The translations under genes were made by a program, and so were the position numbers. The notes beneath the pieces were generated by a model. That model ran no database searches and was not told the origin of the DNA. It was given only the letters and a program-made list of their open reading frames with translations. From NORP110 sp051251595 (GTDB lineage Bacteria; Pseudomonadota; Alphaproteobacteria; Rhodobacterales; Rhodobacteraceae): 64,000 bases of DNA. Each line of letters opens with the position of its first letter. Position 1 is the stretch's first letter. The stretch spans positions 261,103-325,102 of the forward strand of contig JBPOFA010000005.1 in the NCBI GenBank assembly GCA_051251595.1, read 5' to 3'. Shown in pieces: positions 36,039-45,347 of the stretch.

Positions 36039-38012
36039 ATGCAGGTGAAATCCGTTCGCCTGCGCCTGTTGGTTCTGGCGCTTTTGCCGCTTGTCGTTCT
36101 CATGCCACTGCTGCTGGCCGCCGGCGTAAACCGCTGGTCGAACCAATTCGACGCGCTGTTGATCGACAATGTCGAAAGCGACCTGAGGATTGCAGAACAA
36201 TATTTGCAGCGCATTCTTACGTTAAGTGGGAATGACGTTCGTGGCTTGGCTGAATCGGCTGAATTCCAAAACGCTCTGAAGGGACAGCAGCCGATTGATC
36301 AAGTCCTTCACCGCCGTCAGGATGAGCTTGGCTTGGACTACCTCAAGTTCGTTCCCGAACGCCAAGCTGTGGTCTTGGCGCAAAAATGGCCGGTCGTCGC
36401 AGGTGCCTTGAAAGGCGGGTCGCAAACGGCCATCGACATTTTTTCAAAACAGGACCTGGTCGCAGAGTCCCCTGAATTGGCGAAACAGGCCGAAATCCCC
36501 TTGATCGCAACAGAGGCCGCCGTGCCGACAGATCGGCTGACAGAGGATCGCGGTATGGTCGTCCACACGGCAACGCGGGTCGCAGTGCCGGGGCATGAGG
36601 GTGTTCTTGTTGGGGGGACGCTGCTTAACCGGAATTTGGATTTCATCGATACGATCAACGATCTGGTGTACCGCACATCGGCGTCAGGGGACGCCAGAAA
36701 AGGCACGGCCACGCTTTTCCTGGATGACGTGCGGATCAGCACCAATGTCCGGCTGTTCGAAAACGTTCGCGCGCTCGGGACTCGTGTGTCAGCCGTCGTG
36801 CGTGGCCAAGTTTTGGACGAAGGGGAAACCTGGCTGAACAGGGCCTTTGTGGTAAATGATTGGTACATCTCTGGGTATCTTCCGATCACGGACAGTTTTG
36901 GAAAACGAGTCGGCATGCTTTATGTCGGGTTTCTCGAAGCCCCGTTTCTGGCCACACAACGCTCTGCCTATATCGCGGTGCTTACGGCCTTTTTGATTGT
37001 CATGGCGCTGACCGTTCCGCTGTTCTTGCGCTTGGCCCGCGGTATTTTCTCACCGCTTGAAAAAATGACAAAAACCATGCGCCGCGTCGAAGAGGGTGAT
37101 CTGGATGCCCGTATCGGCGGAGTCGGCACGCAGGATGAAATCGGCCAGGTTGCTTCGCATTTGGACAGCTTGCTGGATCAGGTTCAGGAACGTGACCGGG
37201 ACTTGCGCGCCTGGGCCAGCGAATTGAACACACGGGTCGATAAACGGACCGAAGAATTGCGCGACGCCAACAGCAAGTTGGAAGAGACCTTTCAACAGCT
37301 GGTCATGTCGGAAAAACTGGCGTCGATTGGGGAAATTACGGCAGGCGTGGCCCATGAGATCAACAACCCCGTTGCGGTCATTCAGGGGAATGTGGACGTC
37401 ATCCGCGAAAGTCTGGAAGAGCATGCCCAAAGCGTCGGAACGGAACTGGCGCTGATTGATCAACAGGTGCAACGGATCAATGCGATTGTGGGCAAGTTGC
37501 TGCAGTTTGCGCGCCCAAGCGAATTCGGTGCCTTCGATGAGGACATAGATTTGCATCAAAGCCTGCAAGACTGTCTGGTTTTGGTGGATCATGTCCTGTC
37601 CAAAAACAACACCAAGGTCGAAATTTCCGTCGCTCCGGCTCCGATGGTTCACATGAACCAGGGCGAGTTGCAGCAAGTTCTGGTCAATCTAATCATGAAT
37701 GCCACGCACGCGATGAAGCATTCGGGGCAATTGGATTTGACGATCGAAACCGAAACACGCAATGGGCTCTTGGGGGCTGTGGTGCGAGTGGCCGACAATG
37801 GGCCAGGTATCCCGCCAGAGACGTTGGACACCGTGTTCGATCCGTTCTTTACCACCAAACTGGCCGAAGGTACCGGCCTGGGCCTGTCCATCAGCCAGAC
37901 GCTTATTCAGCGCGCGGGCGGGATCATCGCCGTTCGCAATCGCGTTTCGGGAGGGGCGGAGTTTTCTGTCTGGTTGCCAGAGGGGGCGGTACAATCAGAC
38001 GCGGCGGAATAG
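36039..38012 (+). CDS. Membrane sensor histidine kinase, probable partner of the fdh-operon response regulator
   Basis: This 657-residue kinase has a membrane helix at about residues 7-30, a periplasmic sensor of about 270 residues with a Cache-like layout, and a second helix at about 308-330. Then come a HAMP segment, a coiled coil and the phosphoacceptor in ITAGVAHEINNP (H439). The ATPase part has N-box NLIMNATHAM, DNGPGIP, FFTTKLAEGTGLGLS. This DctB-like architecture usually pairs with NtrC-type regulators. The gene converges with such a regulator, two bases between stops, which suggests a cognate pair although they lie on opposite strands. The signal sensed is unknown. Confidence 0.88.
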   Translation: MQVKSVRLRLLVLALLPLVVLMPLLLAAGVNRWSNQFDALLIDNVESDLRIAEQYLQRILTLSGNDVRGLAESAEFQNALKGQQPIDQVLHRRQDELGLDYLKFVPERQAVVLAQKWPVVAGALKGGSQTAIDIFSKQDLVAESPELAKQAEIPLIATEAAVPTDRLTEDRGMVVHTATRVAVPGHEGVLVGGTLLNRNLDFIDTINDLVYRTSASGDARKGTATLFLDDVRISTNVRLFENVRALGTRVSAVVRGQVLDEGETWLNRAFVVNDWYISGYLPITDSFGKRVGMLYVGFLEAPFLATQRSAYIAVLTAFLIVMALTVPLFLRLARGIFSPLEKMTKTMRRVEEGDLDARIGGVGTQDEIGQVASHLDSLLDQVQERDRDLRAWASELNTRVDKRTEELRDANSKLEETFQQLVMSEKLASIGEITAGVAHEINNPVAVIQGNVDVIRESLEEHAQSVGTELALIDQQVQRINAIVGKLLQFARPSEFGAFDEDIDLHQSLQDCLVLVDHVLSKNNTKVEISVAPAPMVHMNQGELQQVLVNLIMNATHAMKHSGQLDLTIETETRNGLLGAVVRVADNGPGIPPETLDTVFDPFFTTKLAEGTGLGLSISQTLIQRAGGIIAVRNRVSGGAEFSVWLPEGAVQSDAAE

Positions 38013-38014
38013 TC

Positions 38015-39385
38015 TTAGCTGCCCCAAACCGCGCATTTTCGATCGATGGTCTTTCTGGACACCCCAAGCCGTCGCGCGGCTTCGGCCCGGTTGCCATTAC
38101 AGGCATCCAGGACATGCAGGATGTGGCGCTGTTCAACAAGTTCCAGGGATTCCAGTGCTTCGGCCCCGGTTACAGCACCGTCGCCTGAAAACTCTTTGGG
38201 AAACTCACCAAGGATCACTGAAAGCTCTATCAGGTTGCGCAGCTCTCGGACATTGCCCGGCCAGTCGTAACGGCTGAGCTTTAGTAGCACCCGATCATTC
38301 AGCGGCAGGGCGGGCAGCCCCAAAGACCGAGAAATTTGCCCCATGAACATAGAGGCCAGCTCTGCCACGTCGCCCTGGCGTTCATGCAGGGTCGGCATCT
38401 TGATGTTGACGACGTTTATGCGGTGGTAAAGATCAGCGCGAAACGAACCCTCGGCAACGGCTTCGTCCAGATTTGAATTGGTGGCAAACAGGAACCGCAG
38501 GTTCAAAGGGATTTCACGCTCTGCCCCGGATGGGCGAATTTTGTGGTCTTCAAGAACGCGAAGCAAAGTGGCCTGTACTTGCGACGGAAGTTTCGCGATT
38601 TCATCCAGAAACAGCGTGCCGCCATCCGCATACAGAAACAGCCCGTCCTTGCGCTTGTTGCTGGCATCTACATAGCCGAAAAGCTCTTCGGCGATGCGAT
38701 CCGGGGAAATCGCGGCGCAATTCACAGGCACGAAGGGTTTATCGGCCCGGTCGGACAATGTGTGCAACGTCCGTGCGGCGATTTCTTTGCCGGTTCCGCT
38801 GTCCCCGGTAAACAGAACAGAGGTCGGAAGCGGGGCGACTTTTTTAAGCATATCCCGAACGGCGGTGATATCGGGTGAGTTCCCCAAAAGACGCCCGCGT
38901 GTTGCGCCGCCTTCTGTAGAAAGCTCATGCTTCAACAGATAGTTTTCGCGGCGAAGGTTTTGACGATCAAGCGCCCGGGCGACCGCGTTTATGATCTGAT
39001 TGGCGCGAAATGGTTTCAACACAAAGTCTGACACACCTGCGCGCAGCGCAAGAATTGCCGTTTCAAGATCGGCGTAAGCGGTGATCAGTATCGCATCGGC
39101 GAACAGACCCACTTTGCGCTGTTCTGCCAGCCAATCCAGCCCGGTCTTTTCGGGCATGATGTTGTCCAGAACGACAAGGTCAAAATGCCGCCCGTCCAGA
39201 ATTTTGGCAGCCTCCGTCGGAGAGCCTGCGACCTGAACGTGCTTGCATCTTGGCGAAAGCGTCTTGTCCAGAAAGTTCCGCATGCCCGGTTCGTCGTCAA
39301 CGATCAGGATAGAGGCCTGTGCCAGCGCTTCGCCAAATTCGTCGGAACGCGCCTGTGAACCGGTTTGTGTCGCAGCGGGGGGCAT
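38015..39385 (-). CDS. NtrC-type response regulator lacking the GAFTGA motif
   Basis: This 456-residue regulator has a receiver domain (LIVDDEP, phosphoacceptor D74, Lys in FVLKPF), an AAA+ domain with Walker A TGDSGTGKE and Walker B GGTLFLDEI, and a C-terminal Fis-type helix-turn-helix NRAEAARRLGVSRKTIDRK. Between EELFG (ending at residue 237) and DGGTLF, where sigma54 activators carry GAFTGA, the sequence is YVDASNKRKDGLFLYA. That is about six residues short and has no GAFTGA. Rhodobacter NtrC likewise lacks the motif and works with sigma70. The start is ATG 39385, five bases past the preceding small gene; a TTG start at 39403 is possible. It ends the fdh operon. Confidence 0.9.
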   Translation of the reverse strand: MPPAATQTGSQARSDEFGEALAQASILIVDDEPGMRNFLDKTLSPRCKHVQVAGSPTEAAKILDGRHFDLVVLDNIMPEKTGLDWLAEQRKVGLFADAILITAYADLETAILALRAGVSDFVLKPFRANQIINAVARALDRQNLRRENYLLKHELSTEGGATRGRLLGNSPDITAVRDMLKKVAPLPTSVLFTGDSGTGKEIAARTLHTLSDRADKPFVPVNCAAISPDRIAEELFGYVDASNKRKDGLFLYADGGTLFLDEIAKLPSQVQATLLRVLEDHKIRPSGAEREIPLNLRFLFATNSNLDEAVAEGSFRADLYHRINVVNIKMPTLHERQGDVAELASMFMGQISRSLGLPALPLNDRVLLKLSRYDWPGNVRELRNLIELSVILGEFPKEFSGDGAVTGAEALESLELVEQRHILHVLDACNGNRAEAARRLGVSRKTIDRKCAVWGS

Positions 39386-39389
39386 GAGG

Positions 39390-39521
39390 TTAGCTTTCGC
39401 CAACGCGCACGTCGGCCCCGCTGTTACGTTCCTGGCTGGAAAAGCCGATATGTTTCAGGCCATAGTTAGCGCCCGCCGCAATAACAATGATTGCGACAAA
39501 AGCGGTCAGCATAACTTTCAT
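39390..39521 (-). CDS. 43-residue single-helix membrane protein inside the fdh operon
   Basis: A short frame from ATG 39521 to TAA 39390 encodes 43 residues. GAGGAT sits seven bases before the start. The N-terminal half MKVMLTAFVAIIVIAAGANY is one hydrophobic helix with a single N-terminal Lys; the rest is polar and ends DVRVGES. It lies 28 bases after the FdhC gene and its stop is four bases from the regulator start, so it is embedded in the operon. It could be a small accessory of the membrane-bound cytochrome b subunit. I do not recognise a named family. Confidence 0.72.
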   Translation of the reverse strand: MKVMLTAFVAIIVIAAGANYGLKHIGFSSQERNSGADVRVGES

Positions 39522-39549
39522 GTCTTTATCCTCATGCTTTCAACTACAG

Positions 39550-40755
39550 TTATTCCGCCGGCTCTGCATGGCCGGCTGCTTCTGCCTGTTTCGCTTTCAC
39601 TTCGTCAGCCCAGATGCTGTGATGTTCGCGGGCCCATTGTTCTTCGACTTCGCCAGAGCCCATAGCATCATAAGCACCTTCCATGCCGACAGACCCAATA
39701 TAGATATGCGCAATGATGATCGCCATCAAAACAAAACTTACAATAGCGTGCCAAAGTTGCGTGTACTGCATTTCTGCGTGTGGCGTCAGTGTCGTTGACA
39801 GTTCACCCAATCCGACGGCTTGCGGCAGGCCAAAGGCGTTCAGCTTGGCAAAGGTCGCGCTGAACATCGGAAACTCAAACGGGAAGAGCAACGAAACACC
39901 CGAAACAGAGATGGATGCTCCCAATACGATGACGGACCAGAATATGACCTTTTGGCCTGCATTAAATTTTTTCGCAGGCGGGTGAACGCCTTTTTGCAGC
40001 AAGCCGCCGCCTTTGGCGATCCAGGCCAGATCGGTTTTGTTTGGCAGGTTATGTGCGACCCACATTACGAAAATCATGACAAGGCCAAGGATAAAGGCCC
40101 AGGATACATTGTTGTGTATCCACTTTGACCCGATGGCGATTGTTGAAAAGGTTTCATGCCCCAGAACGGGGATAAGGAATGTCCGCCCCAAAAGCGTCAA
40201 CAAGCCTGTCAGGCCCAACAGAACAAAAGAACCAGCCACCAGCCAATGCCCAAACCGTTCAATCGCCTTAAAGCGCGTCAATGTCCGGCCCGTTCTTTCA
40301 CCTTCGATCCGGATTTTCCCGCGCAGCAAGTAGAACAGGGCCAGCAACAGGATGGTTCCTCCCAGCAGATAGAGCCCGTATTTGATCAGCGGCCCTTTGC
40401 GGATTTGCAGCCACCACATGCCGTCACTTTGAATCAGCACCTTTGAAACGTCAGGGCCGGCAGAAATTGTGATATCCGCCTCGTCAAAGCGCAGCGCGCG
40501 CCAGTTTTCGGCGTCGGAAACGCCACCAAGCGTGCCGAGTTGATTGGTCGTTGCCGCGGCACCATCAGGGTTCCCTATGGCGTCCGAGCGGAAGCTGTTG
40601 TCAACTTTCTGCCCGGCTTGCCTTGCCATGATATCTTCAAGTGTCTGCGCGCCACCTGTGGCGCTGCGATCAATTGGGGGCGCGGTTGTTTCTTGTGCTG
40701 AAACCGGAGGCAGCAACAGCAAAGAGAATGCCAGAACAAGGAATGAGCGGAACAT
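39550..40755 (-). CDS. fdhC: Formate dehydrogenase gamma subunit, cytochrome b
   Basis: This 401-residue subunit has a signal peptide (MFRSFLVLAFSLLLLPPVSA), a periplasmic N-terminal extension of about 110 residues, then about five membrane segments. Candidate heme b ligands are His in IERFGHWLVAGSF and in the last helix around IIIAHIYIGSVGMEGAYDAM. It anchors the catalytic subunits on the periplasmic side and passes electrons to quinone. It is longer than E. coli FdoI (about 211) because of the extension, as in FdhC of epsilon- and gammaproteobacteria. Confidence 0.9.
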   Translation of the reverse strand: MFRSFLVLAFSLLLLPPVSAQETTAPPIDRSATGGAQTLEDIMARQAGQKVDNSFRSDAIGNPDGAAATTNQLGTLGGVSDAENWRALRFDEADITISAGPDVSKVLIQSDGMWWLQIRKGPLIKYGLYLLGGTILLLALFYLLRGKIRIEGERTGRTLTRFKAIERFGHWLVAGSFVLLGLTGLLTLLGRTFLIPVLGHETFSTIAIGSKWIHNNVSWAFILGLVMIFVMWVAHNLPNKTDLAWIAKGGGLLQKGVHPPAKKFNAGQKVIFWSVIVLGASISVSGVSLLFPFEFPMFSATFAKLNAFGLPQAVGLGELSTTLTPHAEMQYTQLWHAIVSFVLMAIIIAHIYIGSVGMEGAYDAMGSGEVEEQWAREHHSIWADEVKAKQAEAAGHAEPAE

Positions 40756-40837
40756 GACAGTAGCCTCTATCAGAATGTGGATTGAGAAGGGCGACCCAAA
40801 GGCCGCCCTTTCCCGTATTTATTCAACCGAACACGGG

Positions 40838-41431
40838 TTAGCCGCCTTTTTGGTCGTAGGCTGTACCCCAGCCCCAAGCACCAGACCCGAACCCGCGTGA
40901 CACGACGCGTTCGCGATAGATGCCGGAGACGACGTCGCCGTCGCCCGCCAAAAGCGCCTTTGTCGAACACATTTCGGCGCAGATTGGCAACTTGCCTTCT
41001 GCGATCCGGTTGCGGCCGTATTTTTGGAATTCAGCGGCGGAGTTGTTTTCCTCTGGGCCACCGGCACAGAAGGTACATTTGTCCATTTTACCGCGTGATC
41101 CAAAGTTGCCGGCTTGTGGGAATTGCGGCGCGCCGAAAGGACACGCGTAAAAGCAATACCCACACCCAATGCACAGGTCCTTGGAGTGCAGGACGACGCC
41201 ATCATCTGTCTGATAGAAACAGTCGACAGGGCAGACTGCCATACAAGGTGCGTCCGAACAATGCATACACGCCACAGAGATAGACCGTTCACCCGGGCTG
41301 CCGTCATTGATCGTGACGACTTTCCGGCGGTTTATGCCCCAAGGCACCTCATGTTCGTTCTTACATGCGGTGACACAGGCGTTGCATTCAATGCAGCGTT
41401 CGGCATCGCAAAGAAACTTAGCTCTAGCCAT
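40838..41431 (-). CDS. fdhB: Formate dehydrogenase iron-sulfur (beta) subunit
   Basis: This 197-residue ferredoxin-type protein starts at ATG 41431 behind GAAGGAGAAG. Four cysteine clusters are seen: CIECNACVTACKNEH, CMHCSDAPCMAVCPVDC, CIGCGYCFYACPFGAPQ and CTFCAGG...CAEMCSTKAL. These fit four [4Fe-4S] clusters in two pairs. It has no signal peptide and no C-terminal membrane helix, so it is shorter than FdnH/FdoH (about 300). It probably crosses the membrane bound to Tat-exported FdhA and wires it to FdhC. Confidence 0.93.
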   Translation of the reverse strand: MARAKFLCDAERCIECNACVTACKNEHEVPWGINRRKVVTINDGSPGERSISVACMHCSDAPCMAVCPVDCFYQTDDGVVLHSKDLCIGCGYCFYACPFGAPQFPQAGNFGSRGKMDKCTFCAGGPEENNSAAEFQKYGRNRIAEGKLPICAEMCSTKALLAGDGDVVSGIYRERVVSRGFGSGAWGWGTAYDQKGG

Positions 41432-41444
41432 TCTTACTTCTCCT

Positions 41445-44336
41445 TCAAGCTGCGCTGATTTTGCATAGAGACGCTTTAGTCTCTTGCATTTGCGTGACCG
41501 AGTCATAGCCATATGTCATTGCCGTGTTGGCGGATTCACCCAACACGTAAGGATCGGCACCATCAGGGTATTTGTCCCTTAGGTCCTTACCTTCGAAATG
41601 CCCACCAAAGTGGAATGGCATAAAGGCGACACCGGCGCCAACGCGCTCTGTCACCATAGCCATGACCTTGACCTTAGAGCCTTCGGGGCCTTCGACCCAG
41701 ACTTGCTCTCCATCGCGAACACCAAGATTGTTTGCGTCGCGCGGGTTGATCTCGACGAACATGTCTTGCTGAAGTTCAGCAAGCCAGGGGTTCGAACGGG
41801 ATTCATCACCGCCGCCCTCGTATTCCACAAGACGACCAGAGGTCAGGATCATTGGATAATCCTTGGAAAAGTCCTTCTTTTGGATAGAGGCATACATGGT
41901 TGGAAGACGATAGAACTTCCGATCCTCGTATGTGGGATAATCGGCAACCAGATCACGTCGGTTGGTGTAAAGAGGTTCACGATGGACTGGCACCGGATCG
42001 GGGAAAGTCCACACAACGGCACGTGCCTTTGCGTTCCCGAAAGGCGCACATTCATGCGCAATTGCAACCCGTTGGATACCACCCGAAAGATCTGTCTTCC
42101 AGTTGGTCTTGGGGCCAGCAATGGCATCAATGGTTGCGCGTTCCTCGGCGGTCAGTTCACCGTCCCAACCAAGATCCATCAGCATCTGCATCGTGAATTC
42201 AGGGTATCCGTCTTGGATGTCTGAATCGAGCGAATAGACGCCTTCGGCCAACAGGTTGTCACCTTCTCTTTCAACACCAAAGCGTGCTCGGAAGGTCAAG
42301 CCGCCCTCAGATACCCGTTTTGACATGTCGTAAAGGTTAGGTGTGCCAGGGTGCTTCATTTCTGGCGTGCCCCAACATGGCCATGGCAGACCGTAATAGT
42401 CCCCATCTGCCGGGCCACCCACGGCTTGCAGCGTTGTTCTGTCGAACGTGTGCTGGTTTTCCATGTGCAGCCTTAGCCGTTCTGGTGATTGGCCAGTATA
42501 CCCAATCGTCCAAAGCGCAGAGTTGATTTCCCGCAACGTGTCGTCGACGCTTGGCGAACCATCCGTGACCTCGATGTTGCGGAAGAAGCGATCAGCGAAC
42601 CCAAACTTTTCAGCGAACAGGGCCATGATGTCCTGATCAGGTTTGCATTCGAACAGCGGATCAACCACTTTCTGACGCCATTGGATCGACCGGTTTGAAG
42701 CGGTGACGGACCCGTGCGTTTCGAACTGGGTCGCAGCCGGTAGCAGATAAACACCATCCGTCCGATCATGAAGAACCGCAGAAACCGTTGGATAAGGGTC
42801 AACAACGACCAACATATCCAGCTTTTCCATCGCCGTTTTCATTTCCTTGCCGCGTGTCTGGGAATTCGGGGCATGTCCCCAAAGAACCATCGCACGAACA
42901 TTGTTCGGCTGATCTATGTTTTCGCTGTCTTCCAGCACACCGTCGATCCAGCGACTGACCGGAATACCCGTCAGGTTCATCAGGGACTTTTCTTTCCCAT
43001 CTGCCCCTTGGATGACGTCGAACCGGCCCTTGAGCCAATCCATGTCTTCACCCCAAACACGTCCGAAATGCGCCCATGACCCTGCTGCAAGGCCGTAATA
43101 GCCAGGCAGTGTGTGGCTTAGGATGCCCAGATCGGTCGCGCCTTGTACGTTGTCGTGGCCACGGAAGATATTGGTTCCGCCGCCGCTGGTGCCCATATTG
43201 CCAAGCGCCAGTTGCAAGATACAGTAAGCACGCGTGTTGTTGTTGCCGTTTGTGTGCTGGGTCCCACCCATACACCAAATTACGGTGCCAGGGCGGTTGT
43301 TGACCAAGGTCCGCGCAACGCGTTCCAATTGGCTGCCAGGGGCGCCAGTAACACGTTCAACTTCTTCTGGGGTCCAGTTCTTAACTTCTTCACGGATCTG
43401 ATCCATGCCCCAAACACGGGTGCGAATGAACTCTTTGTCTTCCCAACCGTTTTCAAAGATGTGCCAAAGCAAACCCCAGACCAATGCAACATCTGTGCCA
43501 GGCCGGAAGCGTACATATTCGTCAGCATGTGCCGCTGTGCGCGTAAAGCGCGGGTCACACACGATCACGGGTGCGTTGTTTTGTTCCTTGGCTTTCAACA
43601 GGTGCAACAGGGAAACCGGATGCGCCTCGGCAGGGTTGCCGCCGATGATGAAAATGGCCTTGGAATTGTGAATGTCGTTGTAGCTGTTTGTCATGGCGCC
43701 ATAGCCCCATGTATTCGCCACACCGGCAACCGTGGTAGAGTGGCAGATACGCGCCTGGTGGTCGACGTTGTTTGTGCCCCAATAGGCGGCAAACTTTCTG
43801 AACAGCCATGCTTGTTCATTGCTGAACTTGGCCGATCCCAACCAATAGACGCTGTCCGGACCGCTTTGTTCGCGGATGTCCATCATGCCGTCACCGATTT
43901 CGTCAATCGCCTGTTCCCAGCTGATGCGCTTCCACTCACCACCCTCTTTTTTCATTGGGTATTTGAGCCGGCGCTCACCATGGGCGTGTTCACGAACAGC
44001 AGCACCTTTGGCGCAATGTGCCCCAAGGTTAAATGGGCTGTCCCAGCCAGGTTCTTGGCCGACCCAAACACCGTTGGACACTTCTGCGATAACGGTACAT
44101 CCGACCGAACAGTGCGTACAAACTGATTTGAGTGTTTCAACCGAGCCTGTGATCGCTTCTTGCGCCGAGGCTTGGGTCACGGTGCCACCTGTGGCACTTA
44201 TTGCGGCTAAGCCACCAATGGCCAAACCGGATCCACGCAGAAACGCGCGGCGGTCGACTGATTTCTCAGCGACATCAGACAGGATACTGGTCCGCTGGGG
44301 GCGTCGCGCAACCCCGTTGGTCTTTTTCCTTAACAT
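41445..44336 (-). CDS. fdhA: Formate dehydrogenase catalytic (alpha) subunit, Tat-exported Mo/W enzyme
   Basis: This 963-residue molybdopterin oxidoreductase has a Tat signal with DRRAFLRG (R29-R30) and cleavage near QASAQEA. A [4Fe-4S] site is formed by C73, C76, C80 and C108. The metal ligand lies in DHQARICHSTTVAG: C198 next to H199, so the Cys and not the selenocysteine form. It oxidises formate to CO2 in the periplasm. GGGAGG precedes the start. The presence of tungstate importers on both sides suggests tungsten in the active site, but molybdenum is not excluded. The gene is followed 13 bases later by fdhB. Confidence 0.95.
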   Translation of the reverse strand: MLRKKTNGVARRPQRTSILSDVAEKSVDRRAFLRGSGLAIGGLAAISATGGTVTQASAQEAITGSVETLKSVCTHCSVGCTVIAEVSNGVWVGQEPGWDSPFNLGAHCAKGAAVREHAHGERRLKYPMKKEGGEWKRISWEQAIDEIGDGMMDIREQSGPDSVYWLGSAKFSNEQAWLFRKFAAYWGTNNVDHQARICHSTTVAGVANTWGYGAMTNSYNDIHNSKAIFIIGGNPAEAHPVSLLHLLKAKEQNNAPVIVCDPRFTRTAAHADEYVRFRPGTDVALVWGLLWHIFENGWEDKEFIRTRVWGMDQIREEVKNWTPEEVERVTGAPGSQLERVARTLVNNRPGTVIWCMGGTQHTNGNNNTRAYCILQLALGNMGTSGGGTNIFRGHDNVQGATDLGILSHTLPGYYGLAAGSWAHFGRVWGEDMDWLKGRFDVIQGADGKEKSLMNLTGIPVSRWIDGVLEDSENIDQPNNVRAMVLWGHAPNSQTRGKEMKTAMEKLDMLVVVDPYPTVSAVLHDRTDGVYLLPAATQFETHGSVTASNRSIQWRQKVVDPLFECKPDQDIMALFAEKFGFADRFFRNIEVTDGSPSVDDTLREINSALWTIGYTGQSPERLRLHMENQHTFDRTTLQAVGGPADGDYYGLPWPCWGTPEMKHPGTPNLYDMSKRVSEGGLTFRARFGVEREGDNLLAEGVYSLDSDIQDGYPEFTMQMLMDLGWDGELTAEERATIDAIAGPKTNWKTDLSGGIQRVAIAHECAPFGNAKARAVVWTFPDPVPVHREPLYTNRRDLVADYPTYEDRKFYRLPTMYASIQKKDFSKDYPMILTSGRLVEYEGGGDESRSNPWLAELQQDMFVEINPRDANNLGVRDGEQVWVEGPEGSKVKVMAMVTERVGAGVAFMPFHFGGHFEGKDLRDKYPDGADPYVLGESANTAMTYGYDSVTQMQETKASLCKISAA

Positions 44337-44456
44337 GTTTTCCTCCCTTGCTGCCTGTATGGGCTTGCTGGGTTTCGTTGTTCTGACCGCAGGGCGTCAC
44401 GCAACCGTTGGTCATTTCGAACCGTCTGTTGCCAGACGGGGTAGGCAAGCGACCGA

Positions 44457-44648
44457 CTAGAACCGGGCGCTGTCGAGATAAGCGCGTGTATGCGCCGTAT
44501 CCTGCATCGTGTCGCTCGACAGATCAGGTGTGCTTGCTTCTGCTGCGGTTCCGCTGAGGGTTGCTGCTGCAACCGCCGCCGGTGCCGAAACACTCGCAAG
44601 TTTTAGAAAATCGCGTCGGCTTGTGGCCTCTTCGGTCTTCTTGGTCAT
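44457..44648 (-). CDS. Small Tat-target protein of formate dehydrogenase loci
   Basis: This 63-residue protein is almost entirely a Tat signal: SRRDFLKLASVSAPAAVAAAT, then a short Ser/Asp-rich end with TRAYLDSARF. It belongs to the 'formate dehydrogenase region TAT target' family (called FdhX in some species), always encoded upstream of fdhA. GGGAGGAG precedes the start. Role is not settled; it may assist export or assembly of FdhA. Confidence 0.88.
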   Translation of the reverse strand: MTKKTEEATSRRDFLKLASVSAPAAVAAATLSGTAAEASTPDLSSDTMQDTAHTRAYLDSARF

Positions 44649-44702
44649 GGGATGTCTCCTCCCTTGGTTTTGACGGGCGAACCCGCCGGTGAAATGCAGC
44701 GT

Positions 44703-45311
44703 CTAAGCTGCGGTCATTCGGAACGCCTCGCGCTCTATCTCCATGAAGCATCGGCCAACTGCGCCGACGGATGCATAAAGAACAGAGTTTTTGGCGGCTT
44801 CCAAATCTGTGAAAAAGTGGCTGGCCCACGGGCCAATATGTCTGTTGTAGAAGGCCTTTTGATCTTCGATGCTGGCAGGATCGCCAAATCGACCAATGAT
44901 CAATCCGCCCATCATTTCCATCAGCGACGCGATGTTGTCTTCGGGTTCGAACACATTCGCTGCGCGCGTGATGCGATGCGCGGCCATATCATTGCGCAAA
45001 ACGGCAAGCGGCTTTTCGTTCAGAAAGCCTGTCAGATAGTAACTGGCATAGGGCAGCAATTCGCCACGGCCGACGCCAATGAATAGGGCGTTGTATTCGC
45101 TTTCCACCGCAGCAGGGCGACTGGCCGCAGCAACCCGCGCCAACGCAGAAATAGAGCGCCCCAGCTCGCTTTCATCCCCAGTAAGGGCCGCGGTCTGATC
45201 CAAGACGCTTGCATCTGCGGGGCCTGACAACAGCAATCCCAGAAAATTGTACAAATCGGCGCGCAGCCGATCTTCTGTCTGGATCGCAGCATTTTGTGCG
45301 GTTGAAGTCAT
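44703..45311 (-). CDS. TorD-family chaperone for formate dehydrogenase maturation
   Basis: This 202-residue all-helical protein has the TorD-like pattern: N-terminal RLRADLYNFLGLLLSGP, a central ESEYNALFIGVGRGELLPYASYYLTGF and the later EPEDNIASLMEMMGGLI. The EPxDH-type motif of the family reads EPEDN here. Such proteins bind the Tat signal of molybdoenzymes until the cofactor is inserted. Position in the operon makes FdhA the likely client. Confidence 0.87.
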   Translation of the reverse strand: MTSTAQNAAIQTEDRLRADLYNFLGLLLSGPADASVLDQTAALTGDESELGRSISALARVAAASRPAAVESEYNALFIGVGRGELLPYASYYLTGFLNEKPLAVLRNDMAAHRITRAANVFEPEDNIASLMEMMGGLIIGRFGDPASIEDQKAFYNRHIGPWASHFFTDLEAAKNSVLYASVGAVGRCFMEIEREAFRMTAA

Positions 45312-45347
45312 TCCTGGTCCTTTGGGTGCAGCGCGGCGTGGGGCATA

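Noticed and set aside
41785..41801. GGTTCGA-type sequence resembling a tRNA T-loop
   Set aside because: It lies inside fdhA and no cloverleaf can be built around it.
43143..44126. 327-codon plus-strand ORF
   Set aside because: It lies antisense within fdhA and has no family motif; long antisense frames are common in GC-rich genes.
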